Part shown: positions 9,652-18,201 of the stretch, piece by piece
Layout of the letters: each line of letters begins with the position of its first letter
How positions within the stretch are numbered: position 1 is the stretch's first letter
Origin: Mycobacterium paraffinicum
Lineage (GTDB): Bacteria > Actinomycetota > Actinomycetes > Mycobacteriales > Mycobacteriaceae
NCBI RefSeq assembly: GCF_001907675.1
Contig: NZ_MPNT01000008.1
Span: 1-64,000, forward strand
Reading direction: 5' to 3'
Length of the DNA: 64,000 nt
Program-made: the position numbers and the translations under genes
The notes under the pieces: generated by a model
What the model was told of the DNA's origin: nothing
Database searches by the model: none
What the model saw: only the letters and a program-made list of their open reading frames with translations

Positions 9652-11358
9652 TCAGGGCCGGGGCTGGGGCACGAAGGGCGGCAGTAGCGGCCGAAAGCGG
9701 GTCGTCGTCGGGGGCGCTGCGGTGGTGGTCGCCTGCGACGTCGTGGGCGGCTGCGACGTCGTCGTGGGCGCGGCGGTGGTGGTCGTCGGCGGTTCGGTGG
9801 TGGTGGTCGTGGTCGGCGGCGGGGTCGTCGTGGTGGTGGTGGCCGGCGGCGGCTCGGACGACGTCGACGAGGGCGGTGGCGGGGGTGGGGGGACGACCGT
9901 CACGGTGGTGCTGTTGTCCGGCCCGGTGATGGTCACGGTTTGCGACGTTTGTGGCGGCGCCGGCGGGCTCGGGCTCGGGGTCGCGGGTTTGGGCGGGCTG
10001 GACTTCGTCAGCCCCAGGTTGATCGCCAACAGGACGGCCACCAGCACCGCCGCCGCGGCCCCGGCGACGGTCAAGACCAGCGCCGTGCGCTTGTACCAGG
10101 GCAGCCCGTCGGCCTGGGCCGGCGGGCGGTCGTCGGCGTCATCGTCGAAAGTCCTTGCCGCGCCGGCGTACTCGCCGGTGGCGTCCCGCCCGGTGTAGGG
10201 CACCGGTTCGTCCGCGCCGTCGGCGTCCTGGGACCAGGCCAGGGCGCCGTCCACGTCGGTGGCCCGGGCGGCCCACGCGGCCTGTGTCATGTCGATCCCG
10301 CCGGTGCCCACCATCTCGGTCGGCGTTTCCACGACGGCGCCCGCGGCGGTCGGGACGCCCGCCGACGCCTGCTGGTCGCCGAGCGCCGCCGCGCCGATGG
10401 CCGCGCTGAACGCGGGCTGCGGCGCGGTGTGGACCGGCACCCCGAAGCGCCCCGACAGCCGCGCGGTGAGCAGCGGGATGGCGGCGCCGCCGCCGGCCGT
10501 CGCGACTGCGGCCAATTGCGGAATCCCGTTGCGGCGCAACACTTCCTCGAGGGCATTGAGGAATCGGTCCAGCGGTTCGGAGATCAGCTGCTCCAGTTCG
10601 GCGCGGGTCAGCTGCCGGCCCGCGACCGAGGCGGTGGCGGCGGTGGACAATTGCTCCTTGGCGCGCCGGCATTCGCCGAGCAGGCGGCTCTGCGAACCGA
10701 TCCGCACCGTGCTGCCCAGGTCGGCCATGGTGTCGTCCGAGGCCCGCAGGCGGTCGAGCACGAGTTGGTCGATTCCGTCGCCGGAGAGATCCGTGTAGCG
10801 CACCGACGGGCCGATGCGGGCGAAGTTGGCCCCGGCGTTCATCAGGCTGATGCTGGTGCCGCTGGCACCGAAATCGCACAGCGCGACGACGCCGGCGGTC
10901 GGGAACCCCGGCCGGCCGCGCAGCGCGGCGAGCGCGGCGGTGGCGTCGGACACCAGCACCGGGGCCACGCCGCCGCGGGCGAGATCCGGCTGGGCGAAGA
11001 ACTCGTCGCGCAGCGCGGTGAACTGCGCGTCGGACCAATACGCGGGCACGGCGATGGTGATCGGTGTCCCGTAGCCGACGGTGCGGGCCATGGCCTCGAT
11101 CGCCTCGACCGTCAGCACCTCGCCGAGGTACTTCGTCCCGTCAGGAGCGACCACGGGGGTCCGGTCGCCGACGCGCTCGACGAACCCGCGCAGCACCATC
11201 CCGTTCTCGGTCAGGTTCGGGTTTTCCTCGGGCAGGCCAACTTCGGTCGGCCGGTGCTCGAAGAGGGTCAACACGGCGCTGCGGACCACCGGGGCGGTTC
11301 CCGCGCGGGCCGCCACCAGGTTGGCCGCCCCAATCGACAGCCCGAGCGACTCGCTCAT
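9652..11358 (-). CDS. Hsp70/actin-like ATPase domain protein with TM helix and Pro/Thr-rich exterior tail
   Basis: A 568-residue protein. Residues 1 to about 330 form an Hsp70-like nucleotide-binding domain: SLGLSIGAANL (phosphate-1 region), ITIAVPAYWSDAQ, SDATAALAAL, ALCDFGASGTSISL (phosphate-2) and AVATAGGGAAIPLL (adenosine loop). There is no Hsp70 substrate-binding domain. An acidic linker leads to PWYKRTALVL and a TM helix at about 427-450, followed by a 118-residue tail of Pro/Thr/Ser runs, presumably outside the membrane. The ATG at 11358 is preferred to a GTG nine bases upstream. It lies 55 bp after a smaller membrane gene with the same PWY-TM-Thr-rich design, probably one operon. The function is unknown. 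Confidence 0.8.
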   Translation of the reverse strand: MSESLGLSIGAANLVAARAGTAPVVRSAVLTLFEHRPTEVGLPEENPNLTENGMVLRGFVERVGDRTPVVAPDGTKYLGEVLTVEAIEAMARTVGYGTPITIAVPAYWSDAQFTALRDEFFAQPDLARGGVAPVLVSDATAALAALRGRPGFPTAGVVALCDFGASGTSISLMNAGANFARIGPSVRYTDLSGDGIDQLVLDRLRASDDTMADLGSTVRIGSQSRLLGECRRAKEQLSTAATASVAGRQLTRAELEQLISEPLDRFLNALEEVLRRNGIPQLAAVATAGGGAAIPLLTARLSGRFGVPVHTAPQPAFSAAIGAAALGDQQASAGVPTAAGAVVETPTEMVGTGGIDMTQAAWAARATDVDGALAWSQDADGADEPVPYTGRDATGEYAGAARTFDDDADDRPPAQADGLPWYKRTALVLTVAGAAAAVLVAVLLAINLGLTKSSPPKPATPSPSPPAPPQTSQTVTITGPDNSTTVTVVPPPPPPPSSTSSEPPPATTTTTTPPPTTTTTTEPPTTTTAAPTTTSQPPTTSQATTTAAPPTTTRFRPLLPPFVPQPRP

Positions 11359-11413
11359 GCCCCGCACCCCACTTCCGATCGCCCGGTGGTCCTCACCCTA
11401 GCGGCCGGCGGGG

Positions 11414-11938
11414 TCAGCGTAGGCCCGGCGGGACCGTGATCACCGTGGGTACGCCCGGAATCGTGATCACCGACGGCACCTGGGGCACATGATGCCGATG
11501 TGTCGGCTCCTGCTGGCTGGGCTGGTGCGTGGGCTGCCCCGTCGGCTGCTGTGCCGGCGGCTCGACCGCGCTGCTGCTGCTCGGGGTCGTCGTCGTGGTG
11601 GTCGTCGGCGGGGTCGTGGTGGTCGTCGTCGTCGACGTGCTCGTGCTGCTGGTGCTCGGGGTCGGGCTGGTGCTCTGCCCGCCGTTCAGCAATTCAGTGA
11701 TGCCGTAGACGATGAGCCCGATCAGGATCGCGACGAAAACCAGCCAGGCGATGAGCAGCGGCGGCTTGCGGTACCAGGGGGTGGGTTCGGTCTCCAGGTC
11801 GCCGAACGCTTCGGGCTGCTCGAACCCGTCGGGCGGGTTCACCGCGGGTTCGCCGGTGGTCGGCTGCTCGGCGACGCCGTAGTCGGCATGCCGGGTCGCC
11901 TGTTCGTGGAAGTCGTCGGGTGGGCCGTTGCGTGCCAC
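11414..11938 (-). CDS. single-pass membrane protein with Thr/Ser/Pro-rich extracytoplasmic tail
   Basis: A 174-residue protein with an acidic cytoplasmic part (residues 1-54), PWYRKPP, and one TM helix at about 60-83. A Thr/Ser/Pro-rich stalk follows, and it ends in repeated VITIPGVPTVITVPP-type sequence. No enzyme motif is seen. The shared PWY(K/R) motif before the helix and the Thr-rich stalk link it to the downstream Hsp70-like protein, suggesting a two-component membrane module. The composition suggests a wall-spanning or glycosylated stalk (inference). Confidence 0.72.
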   Translation of the reverse strand: MARNGPPDDFHEQATRHADYGVAEQPTTGEPAVNPPDGFEQPEAFGDLETEPTPWYRKPPLLIAWLVFVAILIGLIVYGITELLNGGQSTSPTPSTSSTSTSTTTTTTTPPTTTTTTTPSSSSAVEPPAQQPTGQPTHQPSQQEPTHRHHVPQVPSVITIPGVPTVITVPPGLR

Positions 11939-11995
11939 GGCACCGATGGTACTGATGCCAGCTGCCAGCGTCCTGAGCCCTCGGCCGCAGGCGCC

Positions 11996-13711
11996 TCAGC
12001 TCCCACCGAGCGCATCCCGCACGCGGCCCCGCGCCCGATCGAGCCGGGCGGTCGCCTCGGCCGCGTCGACGCCCGCGAGCAGCGCGACGATCGCCGTCTT
12101 GGCGTGACCTCCCGCGGCGGCGAGCGCGGCGGTCGCGGTCTCCTCGTCGACGCCGGCCGCGTCGCGGACGATCCGCACCGCGCGGCGGCGCAGCTTCGCG
12201 TTGGTGGGCCGCACGTCAACCATCCGCGGGCCGTAGGCCTTGCCGAGCGCGATCATCACGCTCGTCGAGAGCGCGTTCAGCGTGACCTTCTGAGCCGTGC
12301 CCGCGGTCAGCCGCGTCGAGCCGGCCAACACCTCGGGCCCGGTCAACAGTTCGATCACCACGTCGGCCGATGCCTTGCCGCCGGGGTTGTTGACGATCGC
12401 GACCGTCAGCGCACCGGCCGCGCGCGCGTGTTCGAGCGCCCCGAGCACGTACGGCGTGCGGCCCGACGCGGTGATGCCGACGAGGGCGTCGGCGGCGGTC
12501 AGATCGGCGAGATCGGCGGGGTCGAACGCGTCCTCCGCGCCTTCGATCGCCTCGGTCAGCGCCGCCGGCCCGCCGGCGATCACGCCGCGCACGAGGTCGG
12601 TGCCGAACGTGGGCGCACACTCGGCCGCGTCGAGCACGCCGAGCCGCCCGGGCGTCCCGGCGCCGGCGTAGATCAGCCGGCCGCCGCGCTCGAGCCGCGC
12701 GGCGATCGCCTCGGCCGCCGCCGCGATTTCGGGGACCGCCGCCGCCACCGCATGGTGCGCCTCGCCCTCGGCGGCGACGAGCAGCGCGACGACTTCCCCG
12801 ATGGGCCGCGCGTCGAGATCGTGTGTGCCCGGCCGCACGGCTTCGGTGGCGAGCGCGTCGAGGCCTTGCACCGCAATGGTTTTCGACGCCTGCACGCGGA
12901 TCACGTGCGGCTCGTGGATCGCCGCCAGCCGCAGCGCCCCGTCGAGCGCGTCGCCGGCGGCCGGGACGGTGTCGAGCCGCTCCCGCAGCGCTGTGAACCC
13001 GGCCAGCCCGCCGACCATCGCGACCGGGCCGCCCCCGGCCGCGTGAGCGGTGGCGGCGAGCGCCTCGGCTGCGGCGGCGACGATCGCGCACGCCGTGGCA
13101 TCGTCCCGCGCGGCGAGGACGTCGGGTGCGAAAGATGCGAGCGCGGCGGCGCCGGTGAGCCGCGCGGGCCAGGTCTCCGGCGCGCCGAAGCGGGCGCGGG
13201 CGGCGCCAAGCAGCGTGGTCGACGGCCCGCGGCCGTCGTGCGCGCGCCGCGCCGCGCGCAGCCCGGCGGCGCCGATCCACGCGCCGCCGCCCTCGTCGCC
13301 AAGCCACGGGCCCCAGCCGTCGACGGTCCGCAGCGCGCCGTCCGCGTCGATCGCGAGGGCCACGACGCCGGTGCCCGCGATCAGCACGACGCCCGGCTCC
13401 CCGTCCAGCGCGCCGGCGTGCGCGATCACGGCGTCGCTGGTCACCGCGACACGCTTCGCGCGCAGCGAGGCCAGCAGCGCATCGCCCAGCGTCCGCGCCG
13501 CGTCCGGCGCCGCCAGCGCCCCGGCCGCGCCCACGATCATCTCGTCGACCGGGCCGAAATCCCGTGCGACGGACAGGATCGCCGCCTCCGCGGCCCGCAC
13601 ACCGCCGGGCGCCGCGAGCCCCGGCGCGCCCGGCCCCTCAACCCTGCGGCCGCCCGCCGAGGCCCGGCACGACGTCTTGCCCAGGTCGACTGCGAGGATC
13701 ACCGGACCCAT
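11996..13711 (-). CDS. murQ: bifunctional amino-sugar kinase (BadF/NagK-type) - N-acetylmuramic acid 6-phosphate etherase (MurQ) fusion
   Basis: A 571-residue fusion. Residues 1 to about 270 are an ASKHA kinase of the BadF/BadG/NagK family: LAVDLGKTSCRA (phosphate-1), LIAGTGVVAL (phosphate-2, 110-119), GWGPWLGDEGGGAWIG (132-147) and VGGLAGF (233-239). Residues about 283-571 are MurQ: GRLIYAGAGTPGRLGVLDAAEC (split over 344-365), Glu364 and Glu393 at the places of the two catalytic glutamates of E. coli MurQ, and the tail motifs RPTNAKLRRRAVRIV. The expected chemistry is phosphorylation of MurNAc, then removal of the lactyl ether to give GlcNAc-6-phosphate and D-lactate, that is peptidoglycan salvage. 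The usual GTSGR has Ser replaced by Pro354. No uptake or nagA gene is adjacent. The ATG at 13711 sits just before the kinase fold. Confidence 0.85.
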   Translation of the reverse strand: MGPVILAVDLGKTSCRASAGGRRVEGPGAPGLAAPGGVRAAEAAILSVARDFGPVDEMIVGAAGALAAPDAARTLGDALLASLRAKRVAVTSDAVIAHAGALDGEPGVVLIAGTGVVALAIDADGALRTVDGWGPWLGDEGGGAWIGAAGLRAARRAHDGRGPSTTLLGAARARFGAPETWPARLTGAAALASFAPDVLAARDDATACAIVAAAAEALAATAHAAGGGPVAMVGGLAGFTALRERLDTVPAAGDALDGALRLAAIHEPHVIRVQASKTIAVQGLDALATEAVRPGTHDLDARPIGEVVALLVAAEGEAHHAVAAAVPEIAAAAEAIAARLERGGRLIYAGAGTPGRLGVLDAAECAPTFGTDLVRGVIAGGPAALTEAIEGAEDAFDPADLADLTAADALVGITASGRTPYVLGALEHARAAGALTVAIVNNPGGKASADVVIELLTGPEVLAGSTRLTAGTAQKVTLNALSTSVMIALGKAYGPRMVDVRPTNAKLRRRAVRIVRDAAGVDEETATAALAAAGGHAKTAIVALLAGVDAAEATARLDRARGRVRDALGGS

Positions 13712-13746
13712 CCTGCACCGGGGGCCGCCGATGCAGGACCTGGCCT

Positions 13747-14340
13747 CTAGAACGTGATGACCTTGTCGAGGCTGACGAACATGCCGTGGCGGGTGTGGTC
13801 GTTGGTGAAGCGGGTGCCGTCGGCGGTGGCGTTGATCGTCCAGCCGGCGGCGTTGTACGTCTTGTAGTCGATCTGCACTGTCGGGATGGCCCCCAGGTTG
13901 CCCAGCACCCACTGCACCTTGCCGGTGGAGTCCACGCTCACGCCGTTGGCGTGTTCGCCGTCCTGCAGGGGGGAGTTGGTGAACGGGGCCTCGCAGCCGA
14001 CGGTGTCCTTGTTGATCTGGCAGCGGGTGCTGCCCGACTTGGTTTCGATGAAGACGTAACCGTTCTGGTCGGGCGGCAGCGGGATGGCGCCGGCCGGTGC
14101 GGTCGGGTTGGCGGGCGTCGTCGGGAGGCCGGGGGCCGGGCTGGCGGTGGGCGCCGGCGGCGCCGCCGATGGCCTGGGCGTGGGGAATGTGGGTTCGACC
14201 GGGCCGGCCCCCGGCGCGGCGACCGGCCGGCCGGCGACGGTGTTCGAACAGGCGTCGATCAGCGCCGGACTGACCAGCACGGGCGCAATCAGCAGGGACC
14301 CACCGGCAAGACTCCACCGTGCCCTTTGCGAAAACCGCAC
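13747..14340 (-). CDS. lpqJ: putative lipoprotein, LpqJ-like
   Basis: A 197-residue exported protein. The N terminus has basic residues, a hydrophobic stretch to about residue 27 and a lipobox-like IDAC followed by SNTVAGRP; Asp at -2 is unusual for a lipobox. A Pro/Ala-rich linker (about 35-90) precedes a compact C-terminal domain with two cysteines (TRCQINKD and VGCEAPF), probably a disulfide. No enzyme motif is seen. The symbol rests on position: in M. tuberculosis lpqJ (Rv0344c) lies near the ansP2 permease. It ends 35 bp upstream of the kinase-MurQ gene on the same strand. Confidence 0.6.
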   Translation of the reverse strand: MRFSQRARWSLAGGSLLIAPVLVSPALIDACSNTVAGRPVAAPGAGPVEPTFPTPRPSAAPPAPTASPAPGLPTTPANPTAPAGAIPLPPDQNGYVFIETKSGSTRCQINKDTVGCEAPFTNSPLQDGEHANGVSVDSTGKVQWVLGNLGAIPTVQIDYKTYNAAGWTINATADGTRFTNDHTRHGMFVSLDKVITF

Positions 14341-14444
14341 GCGCCACTCCCGATTATCAGCAATATTGCGAAATCAGATTACGCGCGCGGCACCGAAATC
14401 CCGTGCAGCCGCGCAGCTGTCGATGCCACGCCGATGGTGAACCT

Positions 14445-14930
14445 TTACCGCTGCGTGACCGACCGGGTTTCGGCGGCCCGGCGCGCGGCGGCGACGATGC
14501 CCTGGTAGCCGGTGCACCGACAGAAGTTGCCGGACAGGCCCTCGCGGATCTCGTGGTCACTGGGATCGGGGTTGTCGCGCAGCAGCGCCGTCAGCGACAT
14601 CACGAAACCCGGCGTGCAGAAGCCGCATTGCAGCCCGTGACACTCGCGCAGCGCCGACTGCACGGGCGACAGCGTGCCGTCCGGCTCCGCGACGCCTTCG
14701 ACCGTCGTCACCTCGGTCCCGTCGGCCTGCACCGCGAACAGCAGGCACGAGCGCACGGCCGCGCCGTCCACCAGCACCGTGCAGGCCCCGCACGCCCCGT
14801 GCTCGCAGCCCAGGTGGGTGCCGGTCAGCGCGCACTTCTCGCGCAGGAAGTCGGCCAGCGTCATCCGCGGTTCGACCGCGGCGGTGATCGGGGTTCCGTT
14901 GACGGACAGCTCGATTGGGTGTTCACGCAT
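14445..14930 (-). CDS. 2Fe-2S subunit of a molybdenum hydroxylase (CoxS/XDH small subunit type)
   Basis: A 161-residue subunit carrying two [2Fe-2S] clusters that pass electrons from the Mo site to FAD. The N-terminal ferredoxin-type motif is GCEHGACGACTVLVDG with a later Cys in RSCLL. The C-terminal helical-domain motif is CGFCTPGF...CRCTGYQ. It is the last of three overlapping genes (large, FAD, Fe-S). Its start overlaps the FAD-subunit gene by 8 bp, implying translational coupling. The substrate is unknown; see the large subunit. Confidence 0.88.
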   Translation of the reverse strand: MREHPIELSVNGTPITAAVEPRMTLADFLREKCALTGTHLGCEHGACGACTVLVDGAAVRSCLLFAVQADGTEVTTVEGVAEPDGTLSPVQSALRECHGLQCGFCTPGFVMSLTALLRDNPDPSDHEIREGLSGNFCRCTGYQGIVAAARRAAETRSVTQR

Positions 14931-15810
14931 TGTCGGCCCCCGTCGTTGCTTCGGCTGTCGCTCGTGTCCAGGCGCGGGCGGCCATCGTGGCGCCTACCTG
15001 CAGCCGGTACGCCGCCGTGCCCTGCAGGTCGTTGGGAATGTCGTCGAGCCCCTTCATGGCGGCCTGGCCGATCTCCTCGGGAACCAGCTCGCCGACCGGC
15101 CTTCCGACGGCCGCGACCTCGGCCGCCGTCGCGCGCCGGACGGTGGACCCCATGCCCAGCAGCCCGATCGCGCAGCGCGACACCCGGTCGGTGTCGTCGA
15201 GCTGGACGGCGACCAGGGCGCCGGCGATCGCGAAATCGCCATGCCGGCGCGAGAATTCCTCGACCGCGAACCCGCATCGGCCGTCCCATATCGGGAACCG
15301 CACCCCGGTCAGCACCTCATCGGACGCCATCGTGGTCTCCCAGACGCCGGCGAAGAAGTCGGCGGCGGCGATCTCGCGCCGCCCGCGTGGCGATTGGACC
15401 TCCATCACCGCGTCCAGGCTCAAGGCGACCGCGGGGTATTCGCCGGCGGCGTCGGCGTGGGCGATCGACCCGCCCAGGGTGCCGCGGTTGCGGATCTGGA
15501 AGTGCCCGACGAACGGCGTCACCCGGGTCAGCAGCGGAACCGCTTGGCGCACTTGGTGATCGGAGCCCACGGCGGCCTCGGTGGTGCCGGCGCCGATCCA
15601 CAGTTCGGCGCCCCTGCGCTCGATGCCCTGCAGCTCGGGCAGCCGTGAGATGTCGATGAGGTGGTCGAAGTAGGCCAACCGCATGGCCAGCATCGGCACC
15701 AGGCTCTGGCCGCCCGCGAGAATCTTCGCGTCGTCGCCCAGCTCGGCTAGCAGGCCCACGGCCTCGTCGATGGTCTCGGGCCGGTGGTAGTCGAACGCGG
15801 CCGGCTTCAC
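14923..15810 (-). CDS. FAD-binding subunit of a molybdenum hydroxylase (CoxM type)
   Basis: A 295-residue flavoprotein subunit of the CO dehydrogenase/xanthine dehydrogenase medium family. The FAD-binding signatures are LAGGQSLVPML near residue 36 and RNRGTLGGSIAHADAAGEYP near 110. It accepts electrons from the 2Fe-2S subunit. The GTG at 15810 is chosen because it overlaps the large-subunit stop by 4 bp (GTGA) and starts the conserved VKPAAFDYHRP segment. Confidence 0.88.
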   Translation of the reverse strand: MKPAAFDYHRPETIDEAVGLLAELGDDAKILAGGQSLVPMLAMRLAYFDHLIDISRLPELQGIERRGAELWIGAGTTEAAVGSDHQVRQAVPLLTRVTPFVGHFQIRNRGTLGGSIAHADAAGEYPAVALSLDAVMEVQSPRGRREIAAADFFAGVWETTMASDEVLTGVRFPIWDGRCGFAVEEFSRRHGDFAIAGALVAVQLDDTDRVSRCAIGLLGMGSTVRRATAAEVAAVGRPVGELVPEEIGQAAMKGLDDIPNDLQGTAAYRLQVGATMAARAWTRATAEATTGADNA

Positions 15811-18149
15811 CGTTGCGCCCGTTCGAGCAGGGCGGCGATCGACGCCGGGCTGGCCGGCAGCCGGGTGACCGTCACACCCAGCGGTGCCAGCGCGTCGTTG
15901 ATGGCGTTGATCACCGCCGGCGTCGAGCCGATGGCCCCGCCCTCGCCGCAGCCTTTGTAGCCGCCGGGGCCGGGCCCGGGTATCTCGACGTGACCGAATT
16001 CGATGGGCGGGACCTCGGTGGCCGTGGGCAGCAGGTAGTCGACGAAGGTGGTGGCCAGCGGGTTGCCGTCGTCGTCGTAGACCATGTCCTCCATCAGGGC
16101 GCCGCCGATGCCCTGCACGGTGCCGCCGGCGATCTGGCCCTCCACCACCGAGGGGTTGATCATCGGCCCGACGTCCTCGCTGACGATGTAGCGCAGCAGC
16201 GTGACCTTGCCCGTCTGCACATCGACCTCGCAGGTGCAGGCGTGGGTGGCGTTGGCCCAGTGGATGGGGTTCGGTGAAGCGAAGCGGGCGGTCGCCTCCA
16301 GGCACGACGAGATGCCCGCGGGCAGCCCCTGTGGCGAGTAGTGGGCCGTGTAGGCCAGCTCGCCGAAGGACACCGACTTCGACGGGTCGTCCCGCACGGT
16401 TGCCGTCGAATGTTCCAGTAGCACTTCGGATTCGGCGACCTTGAGGTGGTGGGCGGCCAGCGCCACGATCTTCTCCCGCAGCAGGGTCCCCGCCTCGTTG
16501 ACGGCCCCGGCGGTCATCGGCGCGCTGCGGCTGCCCTGCGTTCCGGCCCCGTACGGGGTGATCGCGGTATCACCCTGGATGGTGGCGACGTCATCGATGT
16601 CGGCGCCCAGCGCATCGGCGGTCAACTGGACGACCGTGGTCTCGATGCTGTTGCCGCTCGAGCCGCCGTTGACGTAGACGTTGATCTTGCCGGTGGGCTC
16701 CATGCGGATGGTGGCGCCCTCGGTGGCCAGGTGGCCGGTCGCCGCGCCGGTCGGCTCGACGTAGGCCGAAAAGCCGAGCCCCAGGTAGCGGCCCTGCGCC
16801 AGCGCTTCGGCCTGTTCCTTCCGAAAGCCTTCGTGGTCAAGGATTTTCACAGCCTGCTCGAACGTGTCGATCGGGGCGACGTGGTCGTACGGCATGCCGT
16901 TGGGGTTGACGTAGGGCATCTCGTCGCGGCGCAACAGGTTTCGCCGGCGCAGCTCGACCGGGTCGACGTTCATCTTGCGCGCGGCGATGTCCAGCAGGAT
17001 CTCGCGGGCCAGTGTCTCGTACTGCCAGGGGCCGCGATAGGCGGCCAGGCCGCTGGTGTTGGAGAAGACCGTCTTGTAGTTGAAGCTGGCCTTGGACACC
17101 CGGTAGGGCCCCGGGAAGAACATGCCGATGGCGGCCGTGGTCAGCACCGGGTACGGCGTCGGGTAGGCGCCGACGTCCTGGACGAAGTCGATATCAGCCG
17201 CCGCGATGTTGCCCTCGTCATCGAACGCCATGCGCGCCGTGCCGTCGACGTGCCGCGCCTGCCCGGCCGACATCAGGTTCTCGCGCCGGTCCTCGATCCA
17301 CTTCAGCGCCGCCGGCACCTTGCGGGCGGCGAGCATGATGCACATGTCCTCACGCATCGGGACGACCTTCTGACCGAAGCCGCCGCCGGTGTCGCGCATG
17401 ATGACCCGAACGCGTTGTGCCGCAATGCCTAACAGCCGCGCGCAGAACGCCCGCAGTTCGTGCGGGGTCTGGGTGGACGCCCACATGGTGAGTTCGCCGG
17501 TGGCGGCCGTCCATTCGACGACCAGGCCGCGGGTTTCGATCGGCACCGGCGCGTAGATCTGCTGGTAGATCCGCTCTTCGACGACGCACGCCGCGCTGGC
17601 GAACAGCTCTTCGTCCGGCGGGGCGCCGCCCATCCCGCCGGCGACGTTGTTCGGGTAGGCGTCGTGCACCAGCACGGCGGAGGACTGCGCCCGGGTGAAG
17701 TCGGTGACGGCGGGCAGCGGCTCGTAGTCCACGTCGATGAGTTCCAGCGCGTCCTCGGCGACGTACCGGCTCTCGGCGACGACGAGCGCGACGGGGTCGC
17801 CGACGAACTTCGCCTCGCCCTCGGCCAGCGGCGGCCGCGGGGTGTCGGGCACGTCCTTGCCGGCGACGGCGTGCCAGGCCTCCCGCACGTCGGGGTTGAG
17901 GTCGGCGGCGGTGAACACCGCGCGCACGCCGGGCAGCGCCAGCGCGGCCGAGGCGTCGATGCCGTTGATCCGCGCCCGCGCGAACGGGCTGCGCACGAAG
18001 CAGGCGTGCAGCATGCCGGGCCGCGAGATGTCGTCGACGAAGCTGCCGCGGCCGGTGAGCAGCCGGCCGTCCTCGACCCGCTGCACCCGGGTGCCGGCGT
18101 AACGAGGGGCCGGGGCGGTGGCCGTCGCCTCCTGCGCCTGTTCGGTCAT
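15807..18149 (-). CDS. molybdopterin-binding large subunit of a molybdenum hydroxylase, not form I CO dehydrogenase
   Basis: A 780-residue Mo-cofactor subunit with the family motifs GGGFGQKV near residue 257 and the active-site Glu region GCGEGGAIGS near the C terminus. At the active-site loop it reads AYRGPWQYE. Form I CO dehydrogenase has AYxCSFR there, and form II has AYRGAGR. The sequence therefore argues for an aldehyde, purine or other heterocycle hydroxylase rather than a CO-oxidising enzyme. It is first in the L-M-S operon. A MobA-like gene, which may mature the cofactor, diverges 52 bp away. Confidence 0.88.
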   Translation of the reverse strand: MTEQAQEATATAPAPRYAGTRVQRVEDGRLLTGRGSFVDDISRPGMLHACFVRSPFARARINGIDASAALALPGVRAVFTAADLNPDVREAWHAVAGKDVPDTPRPPLAEGEAKFVGDPVALVVAESRYVAEDALELIDVDYEPLPAVTDFTRAQSSAVLVHDAYPNNVAGGMGGAPPDEELFASAACVVEERIYQQIYAPVPIETRGLVVEWTAATGELTMWASTQTPHELRAFCARLLGIAAQRVRVIMRDTGGGFGQKVVPMREDMCIMLAARKVPAALKWIEDRRENLMSAGQARHVDGTARMAFDDEGNIAAADIDFVQDVGAYPTPYPVLTTAAIGMFFPGPYRVSKASFNYKTVFSNTSGLAAYRGPWQYETLAREILLDIAARKMNVDPVELRRRNLLRRDEMPYVNPNGMPYDHVAPIDTFEQAVKILDHEGFRKEQAEALAQGRYLGLGFSAYVEPTGAATGHLATEGATIRMEPTGKINVYVNGGSSGNSIETTVVQLTADALGADIDDVATIQGDTAITPYGAGTQGSRSAPMTAGAVNEAGTLLREKIVALAAHHLKVAESEVLLEHSTATVRDDPSKSVSFGELAYTAHYSPQGLPAGISSCLEATARFASPNPIHWANATHACTCEVDVQTGKVTLLRYIVSEDVGPMINPSVVEGQIAGGTVQGIGGALMEDMVYDDDGNPLATTFVDYLLPTATEVPPIEFGHVEIPGPGPGGYKGCGEGGAIGSTPAVINAINDALAPLGVTVTRLPASPASIAALLERAQR

Positions 18150-18201
18150 CGCGCTCCATCTGGTTGTCGCCGGATGAGAACCACGATGCCATCATAGGAG
18201 A

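Noticed and set aside
9722-10198. Val/Gly-rich open frame opposite the Pro/Thr-rich tail of the Hsp70-like protein
   Set aside because: It is the complement of Thr/Pro codon runs, not a real Gly-rich protein.
13716-14347. In-frame extension of the kinase-MurQ gene upstream to 14347
   Set aside because: The extension overlaps the lipoprotein gene antisense-free but in another frame and lacks any domain; the ATG at 13711 begins exactly at the kinase fold.
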